From Lachnospiraceae bacterium (GTDB lineage Bacteria; Bacillota; Clostridia; Lachnospirales; Lachnospiraceae): DNA of 17,167 nucleotides. Positions within the stretch are counted from its first letter, which is position 1, and every line of letters starts with the position of its first letter. Location: contig CAAGRM010000179.1 in assembly GCA_900772675.1 (NCBI GenBank), positions 1 to 17,167 of the forward strand, read 5' to 3'. This document shows, one piece after another, positions 1 through 6,856 of this stretch. The notes beneath the pieces are model-generated. The model ran no database searches. It was not told the DNA's origin and saw nothing but the letters and a program-made list of their open reading frames with translations. The translations under genes and the position numbers were made by a program.

Positions 1-1
1 C

Positions 2-127
2 ACAGGAAATTTGGTTTTGAGATTTGGAATGGCAGGCCTCCTGGCAGCCGGATTTCTTTTTTCCGCTCCGTATCAGACAGCAGCCGAAACACTCCCAAGC
101 CGCCGCAGGCGGAGAATCCTGCCGTAG
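2..127 (+). CDS. C-terminal tail of an unidentified reading frame, cut by the window edge
   Basis: Frame 2 is open from the left edge to a TAG at 125-127, giving 41 residues. It contains a hydrophobic stretch (MAGLLAAGFLFSAPYQTAA) followed by an arginine run and ends in ILP. The hydrophobic part looks like a signal peptide, which would be odd at the end of a protein, so the reading may be a broken gene, a very short peptide or chance. Frame 1 is also open here and runs to about position 204. The only support for frame 2 is that its stop falls in the loop of a terminator-like hairpin. I do not recognise a family. Confidence 0.2.
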   Translation, partial: TGNLVLRFGMAGLLAAGFLFSAPYQTAAETLPSRRRRRILP

Positions 128-142
128 CAGGACTCTTTCTTG
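113..142 (+). terminator. Probable intrinsic terminator of the upstream gene
   Basis: CCTGC (118-122) and GCAGG (127-131) pair around a 4-nt CGTA loop. The stem extends by T117-A132 and, after one mismatch, by GAG-type pairs at 113-115/134-136. A T-rich run (136-141) follows. A second GC-rich hairpin, CCGCC (100-104) with GGCGG (108-112), lies just upstream. Confidence 0.5.
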
Positions 143-589
143 TATCGATCCGTTTTATTTGTTCGATTAGCTTTCTACTAAAATTGAAAGAAAATAAGAA
201 ATAAAATATAAAGTTTTCTTTCTTTTTAAAATTATAACATATATAAAAAGAAATATCATATAAAAAATGAAAAGTTAAAAGAAAATTTGAAAATGCGTTA
301 AAAGTGGAAAACGTTTGTAATGCATATTGAAAAATAGAAAAAGAACTGTCACAATTTCTTAAAAAATATTTGCGCGAAAAAGCGGAAAAAGGGGAAGAAT
401 GTGGAAGAAAAGCAGAATAAAAAGAAGGAAAAAAGACACGGAAATGATCTTTGCACGGGCATTCAGAAAAAGAAAAAGTGGGGATGAAAATCGATCCAAT
501 TCGTCAAAAAAGCGGAAAAGTGGTGAAAAATTGTGAGTTATATGAAAAAAATGATGGAAAAAGAAGGGAATGTTGTCGAAATGTTCCAG
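143..589. other. Long A-rich, purine-skewed intergenic spacer
   Basis: About 450 bases without a convincing gene. The plus strand is strongly enriched in A and purines (many AAAGAAAA and GGAAAAA runs). That makes the minus strand read as Phe/Leu-rich open frames and the plus strand as Lys/Arg-rich ones. One such plus frame, 399-536 (45 codons, very basic), has a GGGGAAG sequence just upstream of its ATG but shows no other sign of being a gene. I see no tRNA, CRISPR or insertion sequence here. It probably holds only upstream regulatory DNA of the hydrolase gene. Confidence 0.5.
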
Positions 590-618
590 TTGACAAAAAG
601 ATGTAACACTGATAGAAT
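590..618 (+). promoter_or_regulatory. Sigma-A promoter of the SleB-like hydrolase gene
   Basis: TTGACA (590-595, perfect -35) and TAGAAT (613-618, one mismatch to the -10 consensus) are separated by exactly 17 nt. The predicted start is near 625, leaving about a 45-nt leader before an AGGAGGT ribosome binding site at 659-665. Confidence 0.75.
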
Positions 619-640
619 CGGTCTGTAACAAGATGTAACA
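602..640 (+). promoter_or_regulatory. TGTAAC repeats overlapping the promoter, WalR-like
   Basis: TGTAACA occurs three times: 602-608 (between -35 and -10), 624-630 (around the predicted transcription start) and 634-640. The WalR/YycF consensus is TGTWAH-N5-TGTWAH, an 11-nt period. The first two copies are 22 nt apart (two periods), and the last two are 10 nt apart (N4 instead of N5). Wall hydrolase genes are classical WalR targets, which makes the resemblance plausible. Binding is inferred, and the position over the promoter would suggest repression. Confidence 0.35.
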
Positions 641-669
641 AAAACGTAATATTTATTCAGGAGGTAAGT

Positions 670-1644
670 ATGACATTCAAAAAAAGTTATGTGCCGGGGA
701 TTCTTGGGAGCGTGCTCACACTGACTGTCATCATGGCTGCACCCGTAAAAGCAGAGACAAAAGAGGAAACTATTTTAAATAAAACAGACTGGAGTACAAT
801 GGCTGCAGCAAATGCAGAAGGCTACGTCAACATCCGCAGCGAGGCAAATGCAGATTCTGAAATCATCGGAGTTCTGATGCCGGGATATGCGGTTACCGTA
901 ACAGAAAAAGGAAATGAGTGGAGCAAGATCTCTTCGAATGGTGTAGAGGGCTACATAAAGAATGAATTTCTGGTGTATGGTGAAGAAGCAAAGGCACATT
1001 ACCGGAATATGTGCGGTATTACCGGAGTTGTTCAGGCAGACAGTCTTCGTGTACGTGAAAACGCATCGACCGATTCTGCACAGGTCGGAACACTGGCACA
1101 GAACCAGGAGGTAAGTGTGTTTGGCGAAAATGCAGACTGGTATCAGATACAGTACAGCGGAAACAGCGTATATGTTCATGGAGACTATGTGACACTTTCA
1201 GAGGAATTAAAAGGTGCTGTTTCCATGGAGGAATATCAGGCATCACAGGCCTGTGCAGCAAGCAGCGCAGCGGCAACTGCCACAGCAGGCAGTGCAGCGG
1301 TAATTTCCGCAGACAGCAATGATGTGGCAATGCTTGCAGCACTGATCGAGTGCGAGGCAGGCGGCGAGAGCTACACAGGAATGGTGGCAGTCGGAGCGGT
1401 TGTAGTAAACCGTGTCAACAGCGGTTCTTTTCCGAACAGTGTTTCCGGCGTTATTTATCAGGGCGGACAGTTTACACCGGTTGCGACCGGAACATTCCAG
1501 AGCGTGCTTTCCCGCGGAGCAAGAAGTGACTGTTATGCAGCCGCACAGGCAGCACTCGCCGGAGAAAGCCCGGTTGGCGGATGTCTGTATTTTAACAGCG
1601 GCTACGGCAGCGGAATCCAGATCGGATATCAGCATTTTTATTAA
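670..1644 (+). CDS. Secreted SleB/CwlJ-type cell wall hydrolase with two SH3b domains
   Basis: The 324-residue product starts with a signal peptide (Lys4-Lys5, hydrophobic 8-24, likely cleavage after VKA at 26-28). Two bacterial SH3 domains follow, about 45-103 and 118-176, each with the YVNIR or SLRVREN signature. An Ala/Ser/Thr-rich linker spans about 195-212, and a Hydrolase_2 (SleB/CwlJ) domain runs from about 216 to the end. The catalytic motif ECEAGGE (227-233) matches the family's YxEARGE, making Glu229 the likely catalytic acid, and VGAVVVNRV follows it. The family cleaves peptidoglycan, and SH3b domains usually bind it, so the protein probably acts in the wall of growing cells or spores. 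The start is set by AGGAGGT at 659-665. The gene stands alone, with its own promoter and terminator. Confidence 0.88.
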   Translation: MTFKKSYVPGILGSVLTLTVIMAAPVKAETKEETILNKTDWSTMAAANAEGYVNIRSEANADSEIIGVLMPGYAVTVTEKGNEWSKISSNGVEGYIKNEFLVYGEEAKAHYRNMCGITGVVQADSLRVRENASTDSAQVGTLAQNQEVSVFGENADWYQIQYSGNSVYVHGDYVTLSEELKGAVSMEEYQASQACAASSAAATATAGSAAVISADSNDVAMLAALIECEAGGESYTGMVAVGAVVVNRVNSGSFPNSVSGVIYQGGQFTPVATGTFQSVLSRGARSDCYAAAQAALAGESPVGGCLYFNSGYGSGIQIGYQHFY

Positions 1645-1750
1645 AAACAGGCGTGGAACCTTCGCAAGGGGATAGGCGGAGGGAGCATGCATTTCCATAG
1701 ATTGTGATCGGTTCAAAGTCATGAAAAATGAGATGGAATCGACGGTATAG

Positions 1751-1797
1751 AAAAAAGAGTAAGTGAACAAGGGGAGACGTTCACTTACTCTTTTTTT
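1751..1797. terminator. Strong bidirectional intrinsic terminator
   Basis: A perfect 12-bp stem, GAGTAAGTGAAC (1757-1768) with GTTCACTTACTC (1779-1790), encloses a 10-nt loop. Seven T follow on the plus strand, and six A precede it (a T run on the minus strand). It can stop the hydrolase transcript and also the convergent transcript of the minus-strand gene ending at 1880. The rest of 1645-1879 holds nothing else I can recognise. Confidence 0.9.
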
Positions 1798-1879
1798 ACT
1801 CTGAAACAAATATTACCGGATCATCAAAAAGCGCAGACTATCCTTATGGAGTTTTACAGGAAATATTGTTGATTTCCGG

Positions 1880-3076
1880 TTACGGGACATCGTTATTTTC
1901 AAAAATTTTCAACAGCTTGGTCTTCTGGTTATCGACGCGAAAGTCTGATAGTGTCTGACGCAATGTTGTGTGGCGGACGCGGTAGGTGTTGGAGAGAAAA
2001 CAGAAAAATGTGATTCCCCAGAATACCGGCCAGAGCAACACACATTTATGAAGCCTGGAAAATCGCAGCTTCATCTGAATATGCCCCTCGTGGAACCAGG
2101 CACGGACACTGGCGTGTCGGTAAGAGCCGCGGCTTACGATTTTCCGCTCTGTGTCACTGCCAAAATCGCCGTCTGCAAGAATCTGTTCCAGAAAGGCAGC
2201 ACAGTCGGCGGCAGAAGAACGGATCTGCGGGTCAATCGAAGCGGAAAGACCGAAATAAAGACGGCAGGATCCGAGAATCAGCTCATAAAGATGAAAAATT
2301 TTCGATTCCCGGCACCAGGAGTGGATTTTCTCAAAATCAATCTCAGATGCATACTGCTTCAGATACAAGGTGAAATCGCAGAGCAGACGGCTGCCGAAAC
2401 CACTGTAGAGATAGTGCTTGAGCATATGGTGCAGCATATAAAATACATTTTCCGTGGGCGGAAGAACAGGATAGGTCTGACCGTAAAGTTCCACGAAAGA
2501 CGGCTTCAGATGATACGGGGAGAAGATCTCATCCACCAGCTCGTTGGCACGGGTAAACTGATAGATGCCAACGATACGGTAATGGAGTTCCAGGGTAAAG
2601 GAACGGCCGGTTTCCGGAAAGGTAAAGCGGTAGGTAACATGATGATCACTGTCTTCCGGCTCCTCTGTGTATCCATTCGTCTCGAGAATACGACAGGCGC
2701 GGGAAAAAGCCTCTTTTTCGGGAATATAAAGGTCCAGATCTCCCAATTTTCGGTATTCGGGAACAGGATAATTGGCGGCGAGGCTCATACCCTTTAAGAG
2801 AAAACAGGGAATCTTCTCTGCAAGGAGGAGCGAAAAAGTAAGGCGTGTGAAATGTTCCAGCTGATAATAGGAGAGCAGCATCTGTTTTGTCTGCTGTTTT
2901 ATCTTGGAAAACGATGGCTGCTGTTCAAAATAAGGCAGAAGAAAAGGAAGTGAACAATGTTTTTCTGCCAGACGGTACAAAGCAGCGGTATCCACCCCAT
3001 CGAGTGGGATCGGTTCAGACGAATCGGTGCATAAATTTTTCAGAATCTGTAGATAAACGGTATCAAGCGGCTGCAT
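1880..3076 (-). CDS. Nucleotidyltransferase family protein (NTP_transf_5-like)
   Basis: The 398-residue protein carries the signature of the uncharacterised nucleotidyltransferase family often labelled NTP_transf_5. This comprises FLLKGMSLA (92-100), then the paired acidic residues in RKLGDLDLYIP (Asp113 and Asp115), then ELHYRI (163-168), which commonly holds the third position of the site. The C-terminal third contains a hydrophobic patch (about 345-362). I chose the ATG at 3076 because AAAGGAGT lies just upstream of it. The in-frame ATG at 3133 has no such site and lies upstream of the likely transcription start. Members of this family occur beside PqqD-like proteins in some peptide and exopolysaccharide loci, and a PqqD-like gene is divergent here. 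The substrate is unknown, and involvement with the pel operon is inferred from position only. Confidence 0.75.
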   Translation of the reverse strand: MQPLDTVYLQILKNLCTDSSEPIPLDGVDTAALYRLAEKHCSLPFLLPYFEQQPSFSKIKQQTKQMLLSYYQLEHFTRLTFSLLLAEKIPCFLLKGMSLAANYPVPEYRKLGDLDLYIPEKEAFSRACRILETNGYTEEPEDSDHHVTYRFTFPETGRSFTLELHYRIVGIYQFTRANELVDEIFSPYHLKPSFVELYGQTYPVLPPTENVFYMLHHMLKHYLYSGFGSRLLCDFTLYLKQYASEIDFEKIHSWCRESKIFHLYELILGSCRLYFGLSASIDPQIRSSAADCAAFLEQILADGDFGSDTERKIVSRGSYRHASVRAWFHEGHIQMKLRFSRLHKCVLLWPVFWGITFFCFLSNTYRVRHTTLRQTLSDFRVDNQKTKLLKIFENNDVP

Positions 3077-3121
3077 GAGAGACTCCTTTGAAGATTTTTT
3101 GTGAAAAGAGAGATATGGTTC

Positions 3122-3130
3122 AGTATACCA
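3122..3130 (-). promoter_or_regulatory. Extended -10 promoter of the nucleotidyltransferase gene
   Basis: Read on the minus strand, the sequence is TGGTATACT, an extended -10 element (TGN plus TATACT). No good -35 hexamer is visible. The predicted start, near 3115, lies 40 nt upstream of the chosen ATG and downstream of the alternative ATG at 3133, which supports the shorter protein. Confidence 0.45.
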
Positions 3131-3198
3131 CAAAAATGCCGAAATTTGAGCGATAAAATAAAAAAATATTACAGATAACGATAAAAAATAAAATAAAG

Positions 3199-3227
3199 TT
3201 TACAATGAAATAAGTTGGGGCTATAAT
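3199..3227 (+). promoter_or_regulatory. Sigma-A promoter of the PqqD-pel operon
   Basis: TTTACA (3199-3204, one mismatch) and a perfect TATAAT (3222-3227) are separated by 17 nt. The predicted start is near 3234, giving an unusually long leader of about 130 nt before the first gene. It is the only strong promoter I see for the operon: downstream gaps are below 90 nt and lack similar hexamers. Confidence 0.8.
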
Positions 3228-3233
3228 AAATCT

Positions 3234-3354
3234 GTCAGTACAGCATTTCATAAACAGCTGTATCAAACACTCAGACAAGTGTAGGGTATAGTCATTTTGA
3301 AATGCTCTGGAATGATGGCCTTTCCCACCATCGGGAAGAAAAACGTAAGTGAAT
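3234..3354 (+). ncRNA. Structured 5' leader with competing helices, possible cis-regulatory RNA
   Basis: AGCATTTCA (3242-3250) is exactly complementary to TGAAATGCT (3298-3306). This forms a 9-bp closing helix around 47 nt that contain the hairpin ACACT (3267-3271) with AGTGT (3278-3282). A competing hairpin, TACAGC (3239-3244) with GCTGTA (3257-3262), uses part of the closing helix. Further down, GATGG/CCATC (3314-3318/3328-3332) competes with TTCCC/GGGAA (3322-3326/3333-3337). There is no T run, so any control would more likely be translational. By eye it does not fit the c-di-GMP-I or c-di-GMP-II, purine, TPP, SAM or T-box consensus patterns I know. Confidence 0.4.
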
Positions 3355-3364
3355 GGAGAGAAAG

Positions 3365-3634
3365 ATGACCAGAAAAGGTGAGTTTGTACTCAGACAACTC
3401 GCAGATGAATATATTCTGATTCCTTATGGGACAACGACAGAAAAAATGAATCGGGTACTTACCCTAAGTGAAACTGCGGCTTTTATTTATGAACAGACAG
3501 GTGATGCCGCGTCTGCGGAGGAGATTGCCAGACGGCTTGGAGAAGCTTATGATGTGCCGGCGGAGGACGTGCAGGAGGATGTAAACGCCGTGCTGCAGAC
3601 ATTGCAAAATTGTGGGGTTCTGGAGTGTGCCTGA
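3365..3634 (+). CDS. PqqD-like small protein
   Basis: The 89-residue protein has the layout of the PqqD fold: an N-terminal beta region (FVLRQLADEYILIPYG, 7-22), then LTLSETAAFIYEQTGD (32-47), then the helical EEIARRLGEAYDV (52-64) and an acidic helix ending in LQTLQNCGVLE. PqqD and related RRE domains bind peptides or present them to modifying enzymes. Others of unknown role accompany exopolysaccharide loci, sometimes with an HprK-related kinase and a nucleotidyltransferase. I chose ATG 3365 because GGAGAG sits 4 nt upstream; ATG 3353 in the same frame lacks a site. The gene is first in the operon, 48 nt before pelD. No radical SAM enzyme or clear precursor peptide is nearby, so the client is unknown. 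Confidence 0.75.
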   Translation: MTRKGEFVLRQLADEYILIPYGTTTEKMNRVLTLSETAAFIYEQTGDAASAEEIARRLGEAYDVPAEDVQEDVNAVLQTLQNCGVLECA

Positions 3635-3682
3635 AAAACGAAAAATCATTTTCGTAATCTGCAAAAACGAAGAGGATAGTAT

Positions 3683-5860
3683 ATGATAGTATTTTTAGTC
3701 GGTGGCGAGAGCAGACTGATGGATGATCTGATCATCAAGATGGAAAAAGAAGGACATAAGACGTATCTGCTGACAGGAAAACGGGATGGAAGAGGAAAAT
3801 ACCGCCGCGTCTTCGAACGCTACAATTTCCCCTATGACAGTGAGAGTGTGCGGGAAATATTCTCGAATGTCAATCCGGATCTCGTGCTTTTTCTCGGCGC
3901 CTATGATACAAATTATGACTGGAGTGATGCGAGAAAAGAGTCTGTCCGCTATACGGCGGATCTGACCAATATTCTGTCGGCGTATGCATTTAAGCAGGAT
4001 GGCCGGTTTATTTATTTGTCGTCCGAAGCAGTTTATGGCCGTTCCTACAGCAGTGATATCCACGAAACGGAACCGGCATCCGCAAAAAGCTTTCAGGCAA
4101 TGGCGCTTCTGCAGGGAGAAAACATCTGCAGAAGCTACCGTGATACCAGGGGGATGGACACGCGGATTCTTCGTTTTGACCATATGTACGGCATTCCGCG
4201 AAAAGGAAAAACCGACAGGAATCCGTGCTTTCAGATGACACTGGAAATGCTGAAGACAAATCAGATCGCAGCCAACAGCAGAACCGTTTTTTCCATGATT
4301 TACCAGGATGATGCCGTTGCCTTTGCCTATCGCGCAATGATGGAGGAGCACCCCAAATATCCGCTGTACCATATCACATCCGGCGAGGTGATCACACAGA
4401 TGGATCTGGCAGAGCTGATCCGGCAGAACGCAGACGGCGTGGAGATCCGTGACGATACAGTCGGTGAAGGTTTCCGTCTTGTGCTGGATGGCAGCCGGTA
4501 TCAGGAAGAGTTTGACGGAAAGATTTTTGTCCCATATGAGAAGGGCGTGAAAGCCGTTGTCACGTATATGCAAAAACACAGCAGCTCGTTTCTGCAGCGT
4601 GATGATGCGGGGGCGGGTTGGGGAAACCGGGTATGGAGTCTGTTGTGCCGGATTTTCCGTATGCTGGTTCCGTACATCGAAAATCTGATCTGTTTTATCC
4701 CATTTTTTATGATCAACAACCGTGTAGTCGGCAGCCAGTATTTTTCAAAGCTGGATGCGTACCTTCTCTATGTGTTGCTGTTTGCCATCGTATATGGTCA
4801 GCAGCAGGCAATTTTCTCGGCCCTGCTGGCGACTGTGGGCTACTGTTTCCGTCAGATGTATCATCAGAGCGGACTGGAAGTGCTGATGGACTACAGCACC
4901 TACATCTGGATGGCACAGCTTTTTATCCTGGGAATGGTTGTCGGTTATATGCGAGATCAGATTCTCCAGATCAAAAAGGATGATGAAGAGGAGATCGGGT
5001 ATCTGCGCGGACAGCTTGGCGATATGACGGAGATCAATGACAGCAACGTGCGCATGAAACAGCTCTTTGAGCTGCAGCTTGTCAACCAGAAGGACAGTCT
5101 TGGAAAAATCTATGAAATCACATCGTCGCTGGAACGCTACGGCGCCTATGAGGTGCTTTTCTATGCGGCGCAGACGATTTCGAAGCTGATGAATACAGAG
5201 GATGTGGCGATTTATACCGTCGCAAACCGTGTCTATGCGCGTCTCTTTTCGTTCACGTCACCGATGGCGCGGAAACTGGGAAATTCCATCCGCTATCCGG
5301 AGATGGAGGCAATATATGAAGACCTCAAAGAGCATCGCGTTTACATTAACAAAACGATGGATGAGCGCTATCCGCTGATGGCGCAGGCTATTTATGCAGA
5401 AGATGAGATGCAGATCATCCTGATGCTGTGGGGACTTCCGTGGGACCGCATGAATCTTGCGGAATCCAACCGTCTGACGGTCATCAGCTATCTGATCCAG
5501 AATGCAGTGGTGCGGGCAAACCATTATCTGGAAGCGCTGCACGAACACAGGTATCTGGAAAACAGCAAAATTCTCGAAAAAGATGCCTTTACGCAGCTGG
5601 TAGCGGCATTTTTCGAGGCGAAGCGAAACGGTCTGACCGAATGCTCACTGGTTCGGATCGTGTGCAGCAGCGAAGATTATAAAAAAGCAGGTGAGATTCT
5701 GGAACAGAAGCTGCGACAGACGGACTATATCGGGATCCTGGATGGCGGGCTGCATGTATTGCTTTCCAATACCGATGAAGAAAATGCGAAAGGTGTGATC
5801 TTGCGCTTCGAGGAAGAAGGACTGAAAAGCATCCTTGTGAACGGAGAGGTGGCAGTGTGA
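3683..5860 (+). CDS. pelD: PelD-like c-di-GMP receptor with an N-terminal degenerate SDR domain
   Basis: The 725-residue protein is a fusion. Residues 1-300 follow the extended-SDR pattern (epimerase-like), with SSEAVYG (113-119) and ILRFDHMYG (162-170). The GxxGxxG loop is reduced to GGESRLM (7-13), and the YxxxK pair appears as F137 and A141, so catalysis is unlikely. Four membrane segments follow at about 325-345, 357-371, 374-388 and 405-423. A charged coiled-coil-like stretch (425-475) leads to a GAF-like region (480-615) and a degenerate GGDEF-like domain. That domain has RQTD (678-681) five residues before DGGLH (686-690). PelD family proteins bind c-di-GMP through this RxxD site to activate Pel synthesis. 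The length is well above a typical PelD of roughly 450 residues because of the SDR part. The gene ends in a TGATG overlap with pelE. Confidence 0.82.
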   Translation: MIVFLVGGESRLMDDLIIKMEKEGHKTYLLTGKRDGRGKYRRVFERYNFPYDSESVREIFSNVNPDLVLFLGAYDTNYDWSDARKESVRYTADLTNILSAYAFKQDGRFIYLSSEAVYGRSYSSDIHETEPASAKSFQAMALLQGENICRSYRDTRGMDTRILRFDHMYGIPRKGKTDRNPCFQMTLEMLKTNQIAANSRTVFSMIYQDDAVAFAYRAMMEEHPKYPLYHITSGEVITQMDLAELIRQNADGVEIRDDTVGEGFRLVLDGSRYQEEFDGKIFVPYEKGVKAVVTYMQKHSSSFLQRDDAGAGWGNRVWSLLCRIFRMLVPYIENLICFIPFFMINNRVVGSQYFSKLDAYLLYVLLFAIVYGQQQAIFSALLATVGYCFRQMYHQSGLEVLMDYSTYIWMAQLFILGMVVGYMRDQILQIKKDDEEEIGYLRGQLGDMTEINDSNVRMKQLFELQLVNQKDSLGKIYEITSSLERYGAYEVLFYAAQTISKLMNTEDVAIYTVANRVYARLFSFTSPMARKLGNSIRYPEMEAIYEDLKEHRVYINKTMDERYPLMAQAIYAEDEMQIILMLWGLPWDRMNLAESNRLTVISYLIQNAVVRANHYLEALHEHRYLENSKILEKDAFTQLVAAFFEAKRNGLTECSLVRIVCSSEDYKKAGEILEQKLRQTDYIGILDGGLHVLLSNTDEENAKGVILRFEEEGLKSILVNGEVAV

Positions 5861-6813
5861 TGAGCCATGAAACTCTGGTTTTTGTGATTCTGTGGATCGT
5901 CAATGCCCTGATCGCCCTGATCTATCTGCTGATCGGAGCTCTGGTTTATGTTCCGGCGTGTGATTTGAAACAAGAGCAGGGAGAAGAGGTGCAATACGAT
6001 AACCGGAGAGCCTTTTTCATCCGTTTTATCGTCATGGTGCTCTGTCCGGTTGTCGGTCCGGCGTTTTTCCTGTGCAGTTATCTTCTCTTCAAAACCGTAT
6101 TCCGCCAGGCAGTCGATCTGGAGGACGTTGTGTTTGGCAAGGAACGTGTGCGGACACATCTGAAGGCGGATGAGGAGCGGGAGCGCAACATAGCACCGCT
6201 CGAGGAAGCACTTGCCGTCAGCGATAAACGGAATCTGCGTATGCTGATGCTGAATGTGATCCGCGGCGATCTGCAAAAATCGCTGGAATCGATTACCATG
6301 GCACTGAACAGCGAGGATTCCGAGACATCGCATTACGCCGCATCGGTGCTCTGCGATGAACTGAACAAGTTCCGCTCACAGGTACAGAAAATGTATACCG
6401 GGATGCAGCAGGAAGGCGAAGAAGAGACAGACTGTGAAGAGATGATGATCGACTATATGAACAGCGTCCTGAGCCAGAAAGTTTTTACGATTCTGGAGCA
6501 GACAAAGTACGTCAACATGCTGGAGGAGGCCGCAGAATCGCTGTATCGGAAAAACAGAGAGCGGATCTTCGTAAAACAGTATGAGGGGCTCTGCCTCAGA
6601 CTTCTGGAACTGAAAAAATTTCCGGAAACTGAAAAATGGTGCCGGCGTCTGGTACAGCAGCATGGAAATACACTGGAGGCGTATACGTGTCAGTTAAAGC
6701 TGTATTTCACCATGGGAGAAAGAGAAAAATTCTTTCAGGTGATGCAGGAGCTGAAACAATCGGACGTCATTATCGATAATGAAACGTTGGAGCTGATCCG
6801 CACTTTCAGTTAG
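5860..6813 (+). CDS. pelE: PelE-like membrane-anchored TPR protein
   Basis: The 317-residue protein has two N-terminal membrane helices (about 6-32 and 50-78) and a long soluble, alpha-helical region. That region carries a run like LEEALAVSDKRNLRMLMLNV and then SETSHYAASVL, which I associate with PelE, followed by TPR-like helices near the C-terminus. PelE is known as a partner that links PelD to the rest of the Pel synthase. Position (immediately after pelD, with overlapping TGATG codons) and architecture agree with this. GGAGAGG (5843-5849) provides the ribosome binding site. A GTG three bases earlier (5857) in the same frame is an alternative start and would add one residue. Sequence identity to characterised PelE cannot be measured here, so the name rests on layout and context. 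Confidence 0.75.
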   Translation: MSHETLVFVILWIVNALIALIYLLIGALVYVPACDLKQEQGEEVQYDNRRAFFIRFIVMVLCPVVGPAFFLCSYLLFKTVFRQAVDLEDVVFGKERVRTHLKADEERERNIAPLEEALAVSDKRNLRMLMLNVIRGDLQKSLESITMALNSEDSETSHYAASVLCDELNKFRSQVQKMYTGMQQEGEEETDCEEMMIDYMNSVLSQKVFTILEQTKYVNMLEEAAESLYRKNRERIFVKQYEGLCLRLLELKKFPETEKWCRRLVQQHGNTLEAYTCQLKLYFTMGEREKFFQVMQELKQSDVIIDNETLELIRTFS

Positions 6814-6856
6814 AGCGTGTCTGAAAAATAATTTCCGCGAAAGGAGGGAAAAAGAA

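Noticed and set aside
359..631. 90-codon minus-strand frame rich in Phe and Leu upstream of the hydrolase
   Set aside because: It is the complement of the A-rich spacer, has a composition typical of chance, and overlaps the hydrolase promoter.
1970..2797. 275-codon plus-strand frame
   Set aside because: It lies fully inside the minus-strand nucleotidyltransferase gene, shows no domain pattern and lacks a ribosome binding site.
3077..3133. Longer N-terminus of the nucleotidyltransferase from ATG 3133
   Set aside because: The inner ATG at 3076 has AAAGGAGT upstream, and the extended -10 predicts a transcript starting downstream of 3133.
3234..3354. c-di-GMP-I (GEMM) riboswitch in the operon leader
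   Set aside because: The conserved CACGxACAGGGCAAACC-type core and the tetraloop-receptor arrangement are not found by eye.
3640..3655. CGAAAA/TTTTCG hairpin between the PqqD-like gene and pelD, considered as terminator
   Set aside because: Only six mostly A-T pairs and no T run; it would hardly stop transcription, and pelD has no promoter of its own.
3695..4579. 294-codon minus-strand frame opposite pelD
   Set aside because: Shadow of the SDR domain of pelD; rich in Cys and His without any motif.
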